A stretch of DNA of 17,074 nucleotides from JBGCED01 sp045106055 (GCA_045106055.1 JBGCED010000054.1:1-17074); one strand, 5' to 3'; counted from the first letter of the stretch, positions 1-8,068 are shown. Program-made: numbers and translations. Notes: generated from the letters alone by a model not told the origin.

Positions 1-253
1 ATTTTTAACGCCAAATAGCCATGATGTAACATGATATGATTGTTCCCTTCAAAGAATGATCTAAAAAACACCTAAATCTATGAAGTATTTTTAATCTCAA
101 CGCAAGCCCCTTATCAGTTCATCGCTCATGCAAAGATTCAAAAATATTGGCAATGGTTTGCGTGGTGAGATGATCCGCACCAAGCGTTTTTTCACATATT
201 TCAAGCGTACGCTAATATAGGGGGATAAAACGAACAATATATATTTTTTTGAT
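1..253. other. AT-rich left-edge intergenic region
   Basis: This stretch lies beyond the 3' end of the SIR2-STAND gene. Apart from the TPR relic described separately (119-211), I see no gene, RNA, or convincing terminator. The relic and the AT-rich composition suggest a degraded accessory region. Its left limit is cut by the window. Confidence 0.5.
119..211 (-). pseudogene. Relic of a kinesin-light-chain-type TPR protein
   Basis: On the minus strand, a 30-codon stretch between two in-frame stops (complement of 212-214 and of 119-121) reads TLEICEKTLGADH, then LTTQTIANIF. This follows the kinesin-light-chain TPR consensus (AL-I-EK-LG-DHP-T--), including the invariant-looking EK-LG-DH core. 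There is no start codon or ribosome binding site, and adjoining frames do not extend the match, so it is read as a fragment of a once larger protein. Such TPRs are common as sensor arms of STAND/NB-ARC-type proteins, but the parent gene cannot be named. A 30-residue match could in principle be chance, though the density of consensus positions argues against that. Confidence 0.5.
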
Positions 254-2686
254 TTAATCATCTGAAATTTGGGCGCATATATTTATTGCGTTTTCTAATT
301 CAGAAATGACTTGGTCTGTTTGTTTCAGATAAAAATCTGCTTTAATTTGAGCGCGATAATTCCGCATCAACTTCAACAAGTCATGTAATTTAACTTGTAT
401 TTTCTTTGCCTCAGGAAGCTTGATCTCATTTTGCCATTCTATAATAAATGTGCTAAATGCATTGATTGTTCGATGTCGCAAATTGTTGAATGATGTTGCC
501 ATATTGGATGTGTGCAATGCTTTATAAGCATTTTCAAAGTCATGATACAACTCCCTTGAATTTGCAGTTTCTGGGGTTGCCGCAAGGAATAATTGTGCGC
601 TTTGATCATCCAATTGATGGGTATTATATTGGTGCAAGCGACTTGCTTTTTCATATGCCTTATCTAAGTATATTCTTGCTTTTATATAATCCGCTTGATC
701 TTTCATTGCCATAGACCATTGCAACCAAAATAATATATGATTTCTACAGCTTGGTGAACGCGATAGACGATCAAAAAAACTATTTTGACTTTTTGAATCT
801 GTTACAACGCCTTGCAACTGGGTATAGCGCATGAATTGCTTGAAAATATGCTGATAAGCGGGTTTTCTTTTTAAATTTCCTTTTGCTATATGCAATACAG
901 CATCGCTAATTGTCTCTATGATTTCATCAGGCTTAAACATTCCTTGTAACACATGCTGTGCATAAACTCCCTGCAATACATGAAAATGGTTGATTTCGCT
1001 GTCATATGATATAAACTCTTGATAGCTTTCAACTTTTTCTAATATATCAACGGCATCCGCCTCCAATAACTCGCTCATCACGGTTTCACTTGCCGTAGCG
1101 CCAACATATTTTAGGTGGAATGCAATGATTAACAACCTGATAGATTTTGGCGAAGACGCTTTAAAACGATCCAACTCAGCTTTAAATCTATTTCGAACCA
1201 AATCAGATTTAAAATGTTGCAATAAAACCCCTGCCATACTCAAATTGGTTTTCCTCAAACTATCAGGGAGCTTCTTTCCGCCAACCCTTTCGATATATTG
1301 CTCCATTGCGACAGCTTCATTTTCTGAAAGCATATTTATATCAAAAACTATTGATAGGAGTGCTTCAATTCCAGGTTCGGCATCAAGCGCAAGTCTTCTG
1401 CTCGCCAAAATGAATTTAATGTTTTTTCCTTCGGATAATTTAATTAAATCCCGAAGATAAGTTGATATGGCAAAGCAATCATCTATTGCAATATAAATAT
1501 TCTCGTAATTGCGCGCGATTAAAGCAATTTCTTCGGCTAGATTATTATATTTCCCAACAAGCCTTAATACTTTGTGACCAGCCATCATCAAGCGAAACAT
1601 ACACTCTTCCAGAAGAAGCGTTTTTCCAGAGCATATCCCCCCAGTAATCATGACGACAGAACCCTCATCAGAGCCTTTGTCAGCGCTTAGCAGCGCATCC
1701 ATAATATCTTGGGTAACACTTCTTTTTACCCGATAGCTCATTGATTCGTTTAGAATATCTCTATAATAGCAAGAAGCATCCACTTTTCCCAAATGCAGCA
1801 AGGTTTCTTGTTGTTGGACAGTAGCCTCGGTCTCGCTTGCCTCAGGCAGCGTTTCATACCACTTAAAATTGCATAAAGTGATGTTGTTAGGGCGTGCTTT
1901 GGTTAAGGCTTGATTGATCATTGGTGAAAAGCCCGCCAAGCCAATATTCAAAATCTCACCATAACGACCTTGCTTGATCAGCAGGCCGCGATCATTGCCT
2001 GAATTGGGGCTATTTATAAAATATGCCTTGTTGCGTAAATGTGCAACAGAGTTAATAGAGCTTGCAAGGTGTAAATCTGAATTGGAGAAACCAATAAAAA
2101 CAACAAATTTAGCCCTCGCTAAATCTTCCCTTAATGTCTCTCCCCACTTGAAATCTGATGTAATCTTCACATAGCTTTCATGGCTTAATATGCAGCTTTT
2201 TTCAAAGGCAATCAAATCATCCCATCTGTCCACAGCACCATGTAAATGAATAATTGGTAATATTTTAGATGATAACTTCAAAAGCTTTTTATCGCCATCA
2301 CTATTATTAATTACTTCATGTTTCTTCGGCAAGTCACTTAATGCGCGACTGATTACATTATCGTAATTGGTAGTATAAATTTTAAACCAGCTATATTTAA
2401 GAATGTTTTGTACTTCAATAGAATATTGTGCGGCTTTATATTTTTCTTTTAATAAATTCATAAGCGCGTTAGAACCATGTTCTTGCCAATAAATACTAGC
2501 TGCCTCGCTAAGATCGCGGCAATCATATTTTAGAACACCATTAAGGTGCGTCAGAAGGGGTTCGCTTGTGCCAAGCTCTTCGGCATCAAAATTCAAACAA
2601 TCTGAAGAAAAACCAGAGCCACAAAATAGCAAGCCGCCACCATTTACATTTTCTTCTAGCCGTTGTTTTAATGCGCTATCTTGCAT
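254..2686 (-). CDS. SIR2-STAND antiphage protein (Avs5-like)
   Basis: Predicted 810-residue protein. Start at 2686 is preferred because AGGG lies 5 nt upstream (2692-2695); a longer reading from 2716 has no such site. Residues about 1-230 form a SIR2-like NADase domain: GSGFS (23-27), TTNYD (105-109), HLHG (147-150) and GFSNSD (199-204) match the nucleotide-binding and catalytic motifs of the SIR2_2 group. A P-loop NTPase follows, with Walker A GGICSGKT (349-356), Walker B IYIAIDD (397-403) and a sensor-like ILASRR shortly after. The C-terminal ~350 residues are helical, without a recognisable repeat, and probably act as sensor. SIR2 fused to a STAND-type NTPase is the Avs5 (AVAST type V) architecture, where phage sensing triggers NAD+ depletion and abortive infection; that role here is inferred. 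The gene stands alone downstream of clpA on the same strand and is visibly more AT-rich than the clp genes, suggesting horizontal acquisition. Another SIR2-NTPase defence family is possible. Confidence 0.78.
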   Translation of the reverse strand: MQDSALKQRLEENVNGGGLLFCGSGFSSDCLNFDAEELGTSEPLLTHLNGVLKYDCRDLSEAASIYWQEHGSNALMNLLKEKYKAAQYSIEVQNILKYSWFKIYTTNYDNVISRALSDLPKKHEVINNSDGDKKLLKLSSKILPIIHLHGAVDRWDDLIAFEKSCILSHESYVKITSDFKWGETLREDLARAKFVVFIGFSNSDLHLASSINSVAHLRNKAYFINSPNSGNDRGLLIKQGRYGEILNIGLAGFSPMINQALTKARPNNITLCNFKWYETLPEASETEATVQQQETLLHLGKVDASCYYRDILNESMSYRVKRSVTQDIMDALLSADKGSDEGSVVMITGGICSGKTLLLEECMFRLMMAGHKVLRLVGKYNNLAEEIALIARNYENIYIAIDDCFAISTYLRDLIKLSEGKNIKFILASRRLALDAEPGIEALLSIVFDINMLSENEAVAMEQYIERVGGKKLPDSLRKTNLSMAGVLLQHFKSDLVRNRFKAELDRFKASSPKSIRLLIIAFHLKYVGATASETVMSELLEADAVDILEKVESYQEFISYDSEINHFHVLQGVYAQHVLQGMFKPDEIIETISDAVLHIAKGNLKRKPAYQHIFKQFMRYTQLQGVVTDSKSQNSFFDRLSRSPSCRNHILFWLQWSMAMKDQADYIKARIYLDKAYEKASRLHQYNTHQLDDQSAQLFLAATPETANSRELYHDFENAYKALHTSNMATSFNNLRHRTINAFSTFIIEWQNEIKLPEAKKIQVKLHDLLKLMRNYRAQIKADFYLKQTDQVISELENAINICAQISDD

Positions 2687-2786
2687 TGACACCCTCACAA
2701 TCATCATGAAATTCAAATATGTTGAATATTTTAAAGCTGTTTAAAGTTATTATGTTCTAGTTTTAAAAGCAATATAATAATGGTTC

Positions 2787-2813
2787 TAAATATTTATGCT
2801 TAAAAGATGTCAA
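2787..2813 (-). promoter_or_regulatory. Candidate promoter of the SIR2-STAND gene
   Basis: On the minus strand a perfect TTGACA (2808-2813) is followed, after 15 nt, by TATTTA (2787-2792), about 100 nt upstream of the preferred start. The spacing is short and the -10 is imperfect, so this is weak. It would let the defence gene be transcribed independently of clpSA. A hairpin GGTTGC-ATCATGCCA-GCAACC lies just upstream, between this site and the clpA stop, but lacks a U-tract. Confidence 0.3.
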
Positions 2814-2879
2814 TTTTGGTTGCTGGCATGATGCAACCGTTCCTCGCTGCTGCTTCGTGATGATAATCAGCAATTTTGC

Positions 2880-5303
2880 TTATCGGCGGGCGGTGGCAGC
2901 GGGCTTTCCGCGCACTGATTTTATCATTTTTGATCCCGATTTTGGCTTTGGCTTTGGTGCAGCTTTGGGCGGATTGGGTTCATAGGCAAAGGTCAAGGCT
3001 TGCTGCTTTGCATTAAACCCAATTTTAACCAAGCCGCCATTTACCAAATCACCAAACAGGATGGCATCGGCAAGCGGCTGCTTAATCTCGTTTTGAACCA
3101 ACCGCCCAAGCGGACGCGCGCCAAAATTTGGATCATAGCCTTTCTTGCCCAAATAAGAACGCGCAGCAGCGCTAAGCGTGATGGTGACATCTTGCGACCC
3201 AAGCTGTGCTTCCAGCTGAAAGACGAATTTATCCACAATTTGCGCAATGACTTCAGTGGAAAGCGGCGCAAAACCAATGATTGCATCCAGCCGATTGCGA
3301 AATTCTGGGGTGAAGGTGCGCTCAATCGCTTCATTATCTTCGCCCGTTCGCGCGGCGCGTTCAAAACCAAGCGCGGGCTTTGATAATTCAGAAGCCCCTG
3401 CATTGGTGGTTAAGATCAAAATGACATTTTGAAAATTAACCGTTTTGCCATTATTGTCGGTTAATTTTCCATAATCCATAATTTGTAATAGCAGATTATA
3501 AACATCAGGATGCGCTTTTTCAATTTCATCCAACAGCAAAACACAATGGGGATATTGGTCAATCGCTTCTGTTAGCAGCCCGCCTTCATCATAGCCAACA
3601 TAGCCGGGCGGTGCGCCAATTAAGCGCGATACAGAATGGCGCTCCATATATTCAGACATGTCAAAGCGTTTTAATTCAAGCCCCATTTGGGTTGCCAGCT
3701 GGCGCGCAACCTCGGTCTTGCCAACCCCTGTTGGTCCTGAAAATAAATAAGAGCCAATGGGCTTTTCCCCATCGCGCAGACCCGCCCGCGATAATTTAAT
3801 AGATGATGATAAGGCTTCAATCGCGGCATCCTGACCAAAGACAAGCGTTTTTAAACTATCCGAAAGCTGCGCAAGCTGGGTGCGATCATCGCGGCTGACA
3901 TGTTTTGGCGGGATACGCGCAATGCGCGCCACCACTTTTTCAATGTCAGGAACACCAATTACCTTACGGCGTTTGCGTTTTGAAAGCAGCTGCTGGGCCG
4001 CCCCAACCTCATCAATCACATCAATTGCTTTATCGGGCAGTTTACGATCATTAATATAGCGCGCCGATAATTCAACCGCGCTTTTAAGCGCATCTGCGGT
4101 ATAGCGCACATAATGAAAATCCTCGTAATGTGTTTTTAAACCATTTAAGATTTTTAAAGTATCACTGATGGAAGGCTCAGCCACATCAATTTTTTGAAAC
4201 CTGCGGGTAAGGGCGCGATCCTTATCAAAATGATTGCGAAACTCCTTGTAAGTGGTTGATCCAAAGCAGCGCAGATCGCCTGTTGCCAAGGCGGGCTTTA
4301 GCAAATTGCTGGCATCCATTGCCCCGCCCGTGGTTGATCCTGCACCCACCAAAGTATGAATTTCATCAATAAATAGGATGGAATCGGGTACGGTTGAAAG
4401 CTCTTTCAAGACTTTCTTAACCCGTTCTTCAAAATCCCCGCGATAGCGCGTGCCAGCCAATAATGCGCCCAAATCAAGTGAATAAATGACGGCATCATTT
4501 AAAACAGATGGCACATCTTGTTCTTCAATGCGCAAGGCAAGCCCTTCGGCGATTGCGGTTTTGCCAACCCCTGGATCACCAACCAATAAGGGATTATTTT
4601 TGGTGCGGCGGCACAGCACCTGTATCACCCGTTCAACCTCTTGTGCGCGTCCGATCAAGGGATCAATTTGACCCAAATATGCTTTTTCATTTAAATTCAC
4701 GCAATATTGACCAAGTGGGCTATCATCGCCCAAATCACGGGCAGACTCTTTATGATCAGAACCAGAATCGGCATCAGAATTGTCTTTGTTGTTTGACTCA
4801 ATATGGTCAAAATCTGGCATCTCATGGTCATCCATCTTTGCGCTTGGCGTATGATTCTTATTACCAGAATCGCCTTTGGTAATGCCATGGGCAATGAAAT
4901 TCACCACATCCAGCCGCGTCATTTCCTGTAATTGCAGAAAATAAATGGCATAGCTATCGCGTTCAGCATAAAGTGCAACCAGCACATTTGCCCCCGTTAC
5001 CTCGTCGCGCCCTGCATGTTGCATATGAACGGCTGCGCGGCGCAGCACCCGCTGCAATCCTGCCGTTGGCTTTGGATCAACATTATGGCTGCCCAGCATA
5101 TGGGTTAGATCAAGCTCTAAAAACTGTTCTAAATCCTCGCGCAATCGATCCACATTAATTTGCGTGGCATCAAATACTTTGGACGCATCCTTATCTTCTA
5201 ATAAAGAAAGCAGCAAATGCTCAAGCGTTGTAAATTCATGCCCGCGAATTTTTGAAAGGCTAACCGCGCGCATAACAGTTGTGTGAAGTGCTTTTGAAAA
5301 CAT
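2880..5303 (-). CDS. clpA: ClpA, ATPase/unfoldase subunit of ClpAP protease
   Basis: 807-residue AAA+ unfoldase that recognises, unfolds and threads substrates into cytoplasmic ClpP, with ClpS delivering N-degron substrates. The N-domain (about 1-142) carries the duplicated Clp-N fold. Two AAA+ modules follow: D1 with Walker A GDPGVGKT (242-249), Walker B ILFIDE (309-314) and pore segment RYRG; D2 with Walker A GPTGVGKT (523-530), Walker B VLLLDE (588-593) and pore loop GYVG (567-570). The ClpP-docking loop appears as ALGF (644-647) in place of the classical IGL/IGF. Two departures from E. coli ClpA (758 residues): an acidic, D/H/N/S-rich linker at about 143-195 between N-domain and D1, and a basic Pro/Lys/Ala-rich tail of about 30 residues. 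It lies 42 bp downstream of clpS as an operon. The start matches the family, although no strong ribosome binding site precedes it, so translational coupling to clpS is possible. Confidence 0.96.
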   Translation of the reverse strand: MFSKALHTTVMRAVSLSKIRGHEFTTLEHLLLSLLEDKDASKVFDATQINVDRLREDLEQFLELDLTHMLGSHNVDPKPTAGLQRVLRRAAVHMQHAGRDEVTGANVLVALYAERDSYAIYFLQLQEMTRLDVVNFIAHGITKGDSGNKNHTPSAKMDDHEMPDFDHIESNNKDNSDADSGSDHKESARDLGDDSPLGQYCVNLNEKAYLGQIDPLIGRAQEVERVIQVLCRRTKNNPLLVGDPGVGKTAIAEGLALRIEEQDVPSVLNDAVIYSLDLGALLAGTRYRGDFEERVKKVLKELSTVPDSILFIDEIHTLVGAGSTTGGAMDASNLLKPALATGDLRCFGSTTYKEFRNHFDKDRALTRRFQKIDVAEPSISDTLKILNGLKTHYEDFHYVRYTADALKSAVELSARYINDRKLPDKAIDVIDEVGAAQQLLSKRKRRKVIGVPDIEKVVARIARIPPKHVSRDDRTQLAQLSDSLKTLVFGQDAAIEALSSSIKLSRAGLRDGEKPIGSYLFSGPTGVGKTEVARQLATQMGLELKRFDMSEYMERHSVSRLIGAPPGYVGYDEGGLLTEAIDQYPHCVLLLDEIEKAHPDVYNLLLQIMDYGKLTDNNGKTVNFQNVILILTTNAGASELSKPALGFERAARTGEDNEAIERTFTPEFRNRLDAIIGFAPLSTEVIAQIVDKFVFQLEAQLGSQDVTITLSAAARSYLGKKGYDPNFGARPLGRLVQNEIKQPLADAILFGDLVNGGLVKIGFNAKQQALTFAYEPNPPKAAPKPKPKSGSKMIKSVRGKPAATARR

Positions 5304-5345
5304 GATAATGACTTTTCTATTTTCCTAATGAATGCTTATTATTTG

Positions 5346-5756
5346 CTATTCCCGTTCAATTTGACACATTAAAGGATGCCCATGTGCGCGCGCCAAGTCA
5401 ATCACCAATTGCGTTTTTGTCTCTGCAATATCTTTGGTGAACAGCCCGCAAAGCCCCATGCCATTTTGATGAACGGAAAGCATAATCGCATGCGCCTCTT
5501 CCTCGGGCTTATTAAAGCAGCTTTGCAGCGCGTGGATTACAAAATCCATTGGCGTATAATCATCATTCAGCATTAGCACTTTATAAAGCGGCGGCTTTGT
5601 TGATGCGGGTTTAATCCTTGCAATGACACCCGCTTGATAATCACCGCCATCACCATCACCGCTGCTGCCATCTTGCCCCTGCCCGTTATGATCTTGCCCT
5701 TTATGATCTTGACCATTATGATTATTTGAATTGCCCATTAAACTTTCTTTAAACAT
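5346..5756 (-). CDS. clpS: ClpS, N-degron adaptor of ClpAP
   Basis: 136-residue adaptor that binds destabilising N-terminal residues and hands substrates to ClpA. The core (about 50-136) has the signature VLMLNDDYTPMDFV, whose NDD forms part of the N-degron pocket, the helix with SVHQNGMG that carries the second pocket histidine, and the typical C-terminal region ending near CQIERE. The ATG at 5756 is chosen because GGAAGG (5762-5767 on the complement) sits 5 nt upstream; a TTG at 5759 or ATG at 5738 is less well placed. The first ~42 residues are a low-complexity extension rich in N, H, G, Q and D, partly encoded by three 15-bp repeats; E. coli ClpS is about 106 residues. First gene of the clpSA operon, divergent from the rluC-like gene. 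Confidence 0.95.
   Translation of the reverse strand: MFKESLMGNSNNHNGQDHKGQDHNGQGQDGSSGDGDGGDYQAGVIARIKPASTKPPLYKVLMLNDDYTPMDFVIHALQSCFNKPEEEAHAIMLSVHQNGMGLCGLFTKDIAETKTQLVIDLARAHGHPLMCQIERE
5686..5730. repeat. Three 15-bp tandem repeats inside clpS
   Basis: Units at 5686-5700, 5701-5715 and 5716-5730 each start TTATGAT; the first two differ at two positions and the third is more diverged. They encode the repeated N-G-Q-D-H pattern in the disordered N-terminal extension of ClpS. The array is in frame and could vary in copy number without frameshift. Confidence 0.7.
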
Positions 5757-5855
5757 CAAAGCCTTCCATAAAATTCACCCATATCTATTGCCATAACCAT
5801 ATAAATTATGATTATAGCGATGGTTTGCTTTAAAAATCAAGCCCATATTAAAGAA

Positions 5856-5888
5856 TGGACAGTAAAACCAATATAAGATATATGTCAA
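5856..5888. promoter_or_regulatory. Overlapping divergent candidate promoters, clpS and rluC-like
   Basis: Plus strand: TGGACA (5856-5861), 17 nt, TATATG (5879-5884), about 48 nt upstream of the rluC-like start. Minus strand: TTGACA (complement of 5883-5888), 16 nt, TTTACT (complement of 5861-5866), reading toward clpS. The two sites overlap, so polymerase binding at one could exclude the other. Both -10 boxes are imperfect; the assignment rests on hexamer matches only. Confidence 0.35.
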
Positions 5889-5931
5889 AGCGGTTTAAGG
5901 CTTATTCTTAATTATTTTTGAAGTTTTTAAA

Positions 5932-7005
5932 ATGTCCCTCTCCAAAATCACGCAGCATCAAGTTACCCAAGATCAAGATAATTCCCGCTTGGATCGCTTA
6001 TTAAAAACACATTATCCTGACATTCCTTTATCGCGGCTGCAAAAGGCACTGCGCAAGGGGGAAATTCGGGTGGACCTTCAAAAAGCAACGGCTAATCAGC
6101 GTCTAAGCGTGGGGCAGATTGTGAAATTGCCGCCAATCAATCCAACCCCGCAGCAGCAAGCCGCCAAAACGGTTTCTTATAAACCGCGCAAAGTGGATTA
6201 TGCGCTGGCACAAGATTTAAAATCAGCCATTTTATATGATGACCCTGAAATTATCGTGCTTAACAAACCGCAAGGGCTTGCCGTGCAAGGGGGAACAAAT
6301 CTGAAGCGGCATATTGATGGGGCTTTGCCTGCATTGATTGAGCAATCGCGTCATTATCAGCCTGGTCAAAAGGGCTGCTTGGTTCATCGTTTGGATAAGG
6401 ATACCAGCGGCATTTTGCTAATTGCCAAATCCCAGCAGGTTGCACGGCAATGCGCAAGCGCTTTTCGCACCCGTGAATTTGAAAAGCAATATTGGGCGAT
6501 TTGCATCGGTGTCCCGCATTTAAAGCAAGGCACAATTCAGCTAAGGATTGCCAAATTAGCCGATAATTACGGCGTTGAGAAAATGCGCGTTGATGATGAA
6601 CATGGTCAATATGCGCATACTGATTATGAGATATTGGATTATGCGGGCAAAAGATTGAGTCTGGTCGCGCTTTATCCGCGCACTGGCCGCACACATCAAT
6701 TAAGGGTGCATATGGCGGCGATTGATCATCCGTTGCTGGGTGATTTTAAATATGGCGGAAAATCCGCACAATTAGAAGAAGAATCATTTGACCATAATGC
6801 TTATCACGGGGATTTTTATGGCGATGATCCTTATGGCGAACCAAATACAGGTGCAAGCGATAATTTGGCAAAGCTGCATCTTCACGCCCATCAGCTTACC
6901 ATTCCAGCATCGCTTGGGCTAATCAGCGCGGGAATGCGCTTTACTGCGCCGCCAACTGCAGGATTCCTAGAAAGCTTGGCGCATTTCGGTTTAAAAACAA
7001 AATAG
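5932..7005 (+). CDS. rluC: RluA-family 23S rRNA pseudouridine synthase (RluC-like)
   Basis: 357-residue enzyme converting uridine to pseudouridine in 23S rRNA; E. coli RluC modifies U955, U2504 and U2580. Residues about 16-70 form an S4 RNA-binding domain (RLDRLLKTHYPDIPLSRLQ). The catalytic domain shows ILYDDPEIIVLNKP (100-112), the signature HRLDKDTSG (152-160) with catalytic Asp155, and RTGRTHQLRVH (250-260). The LNKP-GLAVQGG segment and the S4 domain favour RluC over RluA, but RluD-type or other specificity cannot be excluded from sequence. An acidic insert of about 35 residues (277-313) precedes the final LHLHAH strand and is absent from E. coli RluC. No strong ribosome binding site is visible at the start. 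trpF follows after 19 bp on the same strand. Confidence 0.85.
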   Translation: MSLSKITQHQVTQDQDNSRLDRLLKTHYPDIPLSRLQKALRKGEIRVDLQKATANQRLSVGQIVKLPPINPTPQQQAAKTVSYKPRKVDYALAQDLKSAILYDDPEIIVLNKPQGLAVQGGTNLKRHIDGALPALIEQSRHYQPGQKGCLVHRLDKDTSGILLIAKSQQVARQCASAFRTREFEKQYWAICIGVPHLKQGTIQLRIAKLADNYGVEKMRVDDEHGQYAHTDYEILDYAGKRLSLVALYPRTGRTHQLRVHMAAIDHPLLGDFKYGGKSAQLEEESFDHNAYHGDFYGDDPYGEPNTGASDNLAKLHLHAHQLTIPASLGLISAGMRFTAPPTAGFLESLAHFGLKTK

Positions 7006-7024
7006 GGCGCGATGATCGGGTTTA

Positions 7025-7738
7025 ATGATGCACGGCGTTAAAATATGCGGATTAACCAATCTTAACGACGCAGAAGCTGCGCTTGCGGCGGGCGCAAGCT
7101 TTCTTGGCTTTGTGTTTGTCCCGCGTTCCAAGCGGTTTATAACGGCGGATATCGCCGCCAGCCTGACCCATTCTATTGGGGAGAATGCCCAAAGTTCAGC
7201 CCACCAGCTCAAGCCCGCTGGCGTCAATCAGCATCCAAAGCGGGTGGGTCTATTTGTTGATCCCGCCAATGATATGTTGGATGAATATATCGGACGCGCC
7301 CAGCTTGACCTTATTCAGCTGCATGGCGATGAATCCCCCGCGCGGGTTGCTGATATTCGCAATCGCTATCAAAAGCCAATCATCAAGGCGATCCCCGTTG
7401 CAACGCCAGATGATCTTAAAACCGGCTTTATCTATCAAGACATCGTGGATTATTTGCTGCTAGATGCAAAACCCCCAGCAAATGCTGTCGTTCCTGGCGG
7501 AAACGCGGTGTCATTTGATTGGAATATTTTGGAAAAAGCACAAATCGATGCCAGCCGTAAATCACGCCCACTTTACCCCATTTCATGGTTTTTGGCTGGC
7601 GGGCTTAATCCTGATAATGTCCAAATTGCCATTCAAAAAACAGGCGCAAAATTAATTGATTGCGCTTCGGGGGTCGAACGCGCCCCAGGGATAAAAGATC
7701 ACGACGCAATCACCCGCTTTATCAACCAAGCGCGCTAA
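7025..7738 (+). CDS. trpF: Phosphoribosylanthranilate isomerase (TrpF)
   Basis: 237-residue (beta/alpha)8 enzyme that converts N-(5'-phosphoribosyl)anthranilate to CdRP, the third step of tryptophan synthesis. Visible family signatures are KICGLTN near the N-terminus with the general-base Cys8, GFVFVPRSKR (28-37), IQLHGDE (97-103), LLLDAK with the general-acid Asp147, the phosphate-binding AGGL (191-194) and the closing GVERAPGIKD. A second ATG at 7028 is an equally possible start. A stretch of about 15 residues after helix 2 (near 52-66) is longer than in compact homologues. It sits 19 bp downstream of the rluC-like gene, probably in one transcript. In many alphaproteobacteria trpB and trpA follow trpF; here the phage module follows instead. 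Confidence 0.95.
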   Translation: MMHGVKICGLTNLNDAEAALAAGASFLGFVFVPRSKRFITADIAASLTHSIGENAQSSAHQLKPAGVNQHPKRVGLFVDPANDMLDEYIGRAQLDLIQLHGDESPARVADIRNRYQKPIIKAIPVATPDDLKTGFIYQDIVDYLLLDAKPPANAVVPGGNAVSFDWNILEKAQIDASRKSRPLYPISWFLAGGLNPDNVQIAIQKTGAKLIDCASGVERAPGIKDHDAITRFINQAR

Positions 7739-7869
7739 AGAAGCTCATAAATGCGGGGTATCTGTGCAGCAAAGGCTTGCATAAAATCTTTTATGTTCTT
7801 TCTTTGTATCTATTTATGCGCTTTCCTTTATATGAAACGCATATTTTTTCGTTTTAATGAAAAAATCGC

Positions 7870-7900
7870 TTGCTTTTTGTTCTTTTGTTCTATATAACAA
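7870..7900 (+). promoter_or_regulatory. Candidate promoter with operator-like inverted repeat
   Basis: TTGCTT (7870-7875), a 17-nt spacer and TATAAC (7893-7898) form a plausible sigma70-type promoter. The inverted repeat TTGTT-CTATAT-AACAA (7885-7900) covers the -10 box, as an operator would. Transcription from here would run about 95 nt to the hairpin at 8000 before reaching the capsid gene. No regulator gene is visible in the window. Confidence 0.35.
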
Positions 7901-7999
7901 ACTGCGAGCACGGGATAGTTGTGTCAATTTTTACGCAATTTGTTCTTTGTTTATTTGCTTTAACGATTTGTTAAGCATATTTTACCTCTCTTCTTAATT

Positions 8000-8038
8000 A
8001 TGCCGCATTGCTGTTAAGCTTTGCGGCATTTTTATTTT
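8000..8038 (+). terminator. Intrinsic terminator just upstream of the capsid gene
   Basis: A perfect 8-bp stem, ATGCCGCA (8000-8007) with TGCGGCAT (8022-8029), encloses a 14-nt loop and is followed by TTTTATTTT. It ends only 30 nt before the capsid start, leaving no room for a second promoter between. It either ends trpF or a leader RNA, or acts as an attenuator or mRNA 5' stabiliser for the capsid gene. Confidence 0.75.
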
Positions 8039-8068
8039 CATTCCTTTTTCAAAATTTAAGGAGACACA

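Larger units (their letters stand above)
7739..8068. other. Intergenic junction between trpF and the phage module
   Basis: This 330-bp AT-rich gap separates core from phage-derived genes. It holds a candidate promoter (7870-7898), an inverted repeat over its -10 box, an imperfect hairpin TTAAC-GATTT-GTTAA (7960-7974), an intrinsic terminator (8000-8038) and the capsid ribosome binding site GGAG. I see no tRNA, integrase or convincing small ORF, and no att duplication can be tested because the right boundary is outside the window. Confidence 0.6.

Noticed and set aside
3000..3403. Sizeable open frames on both strands overlapping clpA
   Set aside because: They are out-of-frame shadows of the ClpA D2 and C-terminal coding sequence with no independent start signals or recognisable domains.
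6260..6694. 144-codon minus-strand frame opposite the rluC-like gene
   Set aside because: It is antisense to conserved catalytic motifs and shows no family resemblance or ribosome binding site.
7877..7890. Possible alphaproteobacterial LexA box (GTTC ... GTTC)
   Set aside because: The two GTTC half-sites here are 4 nt apart; the known alphaproteobacterial motif has a 7-nt spacer.
7739..8068. Search for a tRNA or integrase marking the prophage attachment site
   Set aside because: No cloverleaf-like sequence or integrase frame is visible; the right boundary is outside the window, so direct repeats cannot be compared.
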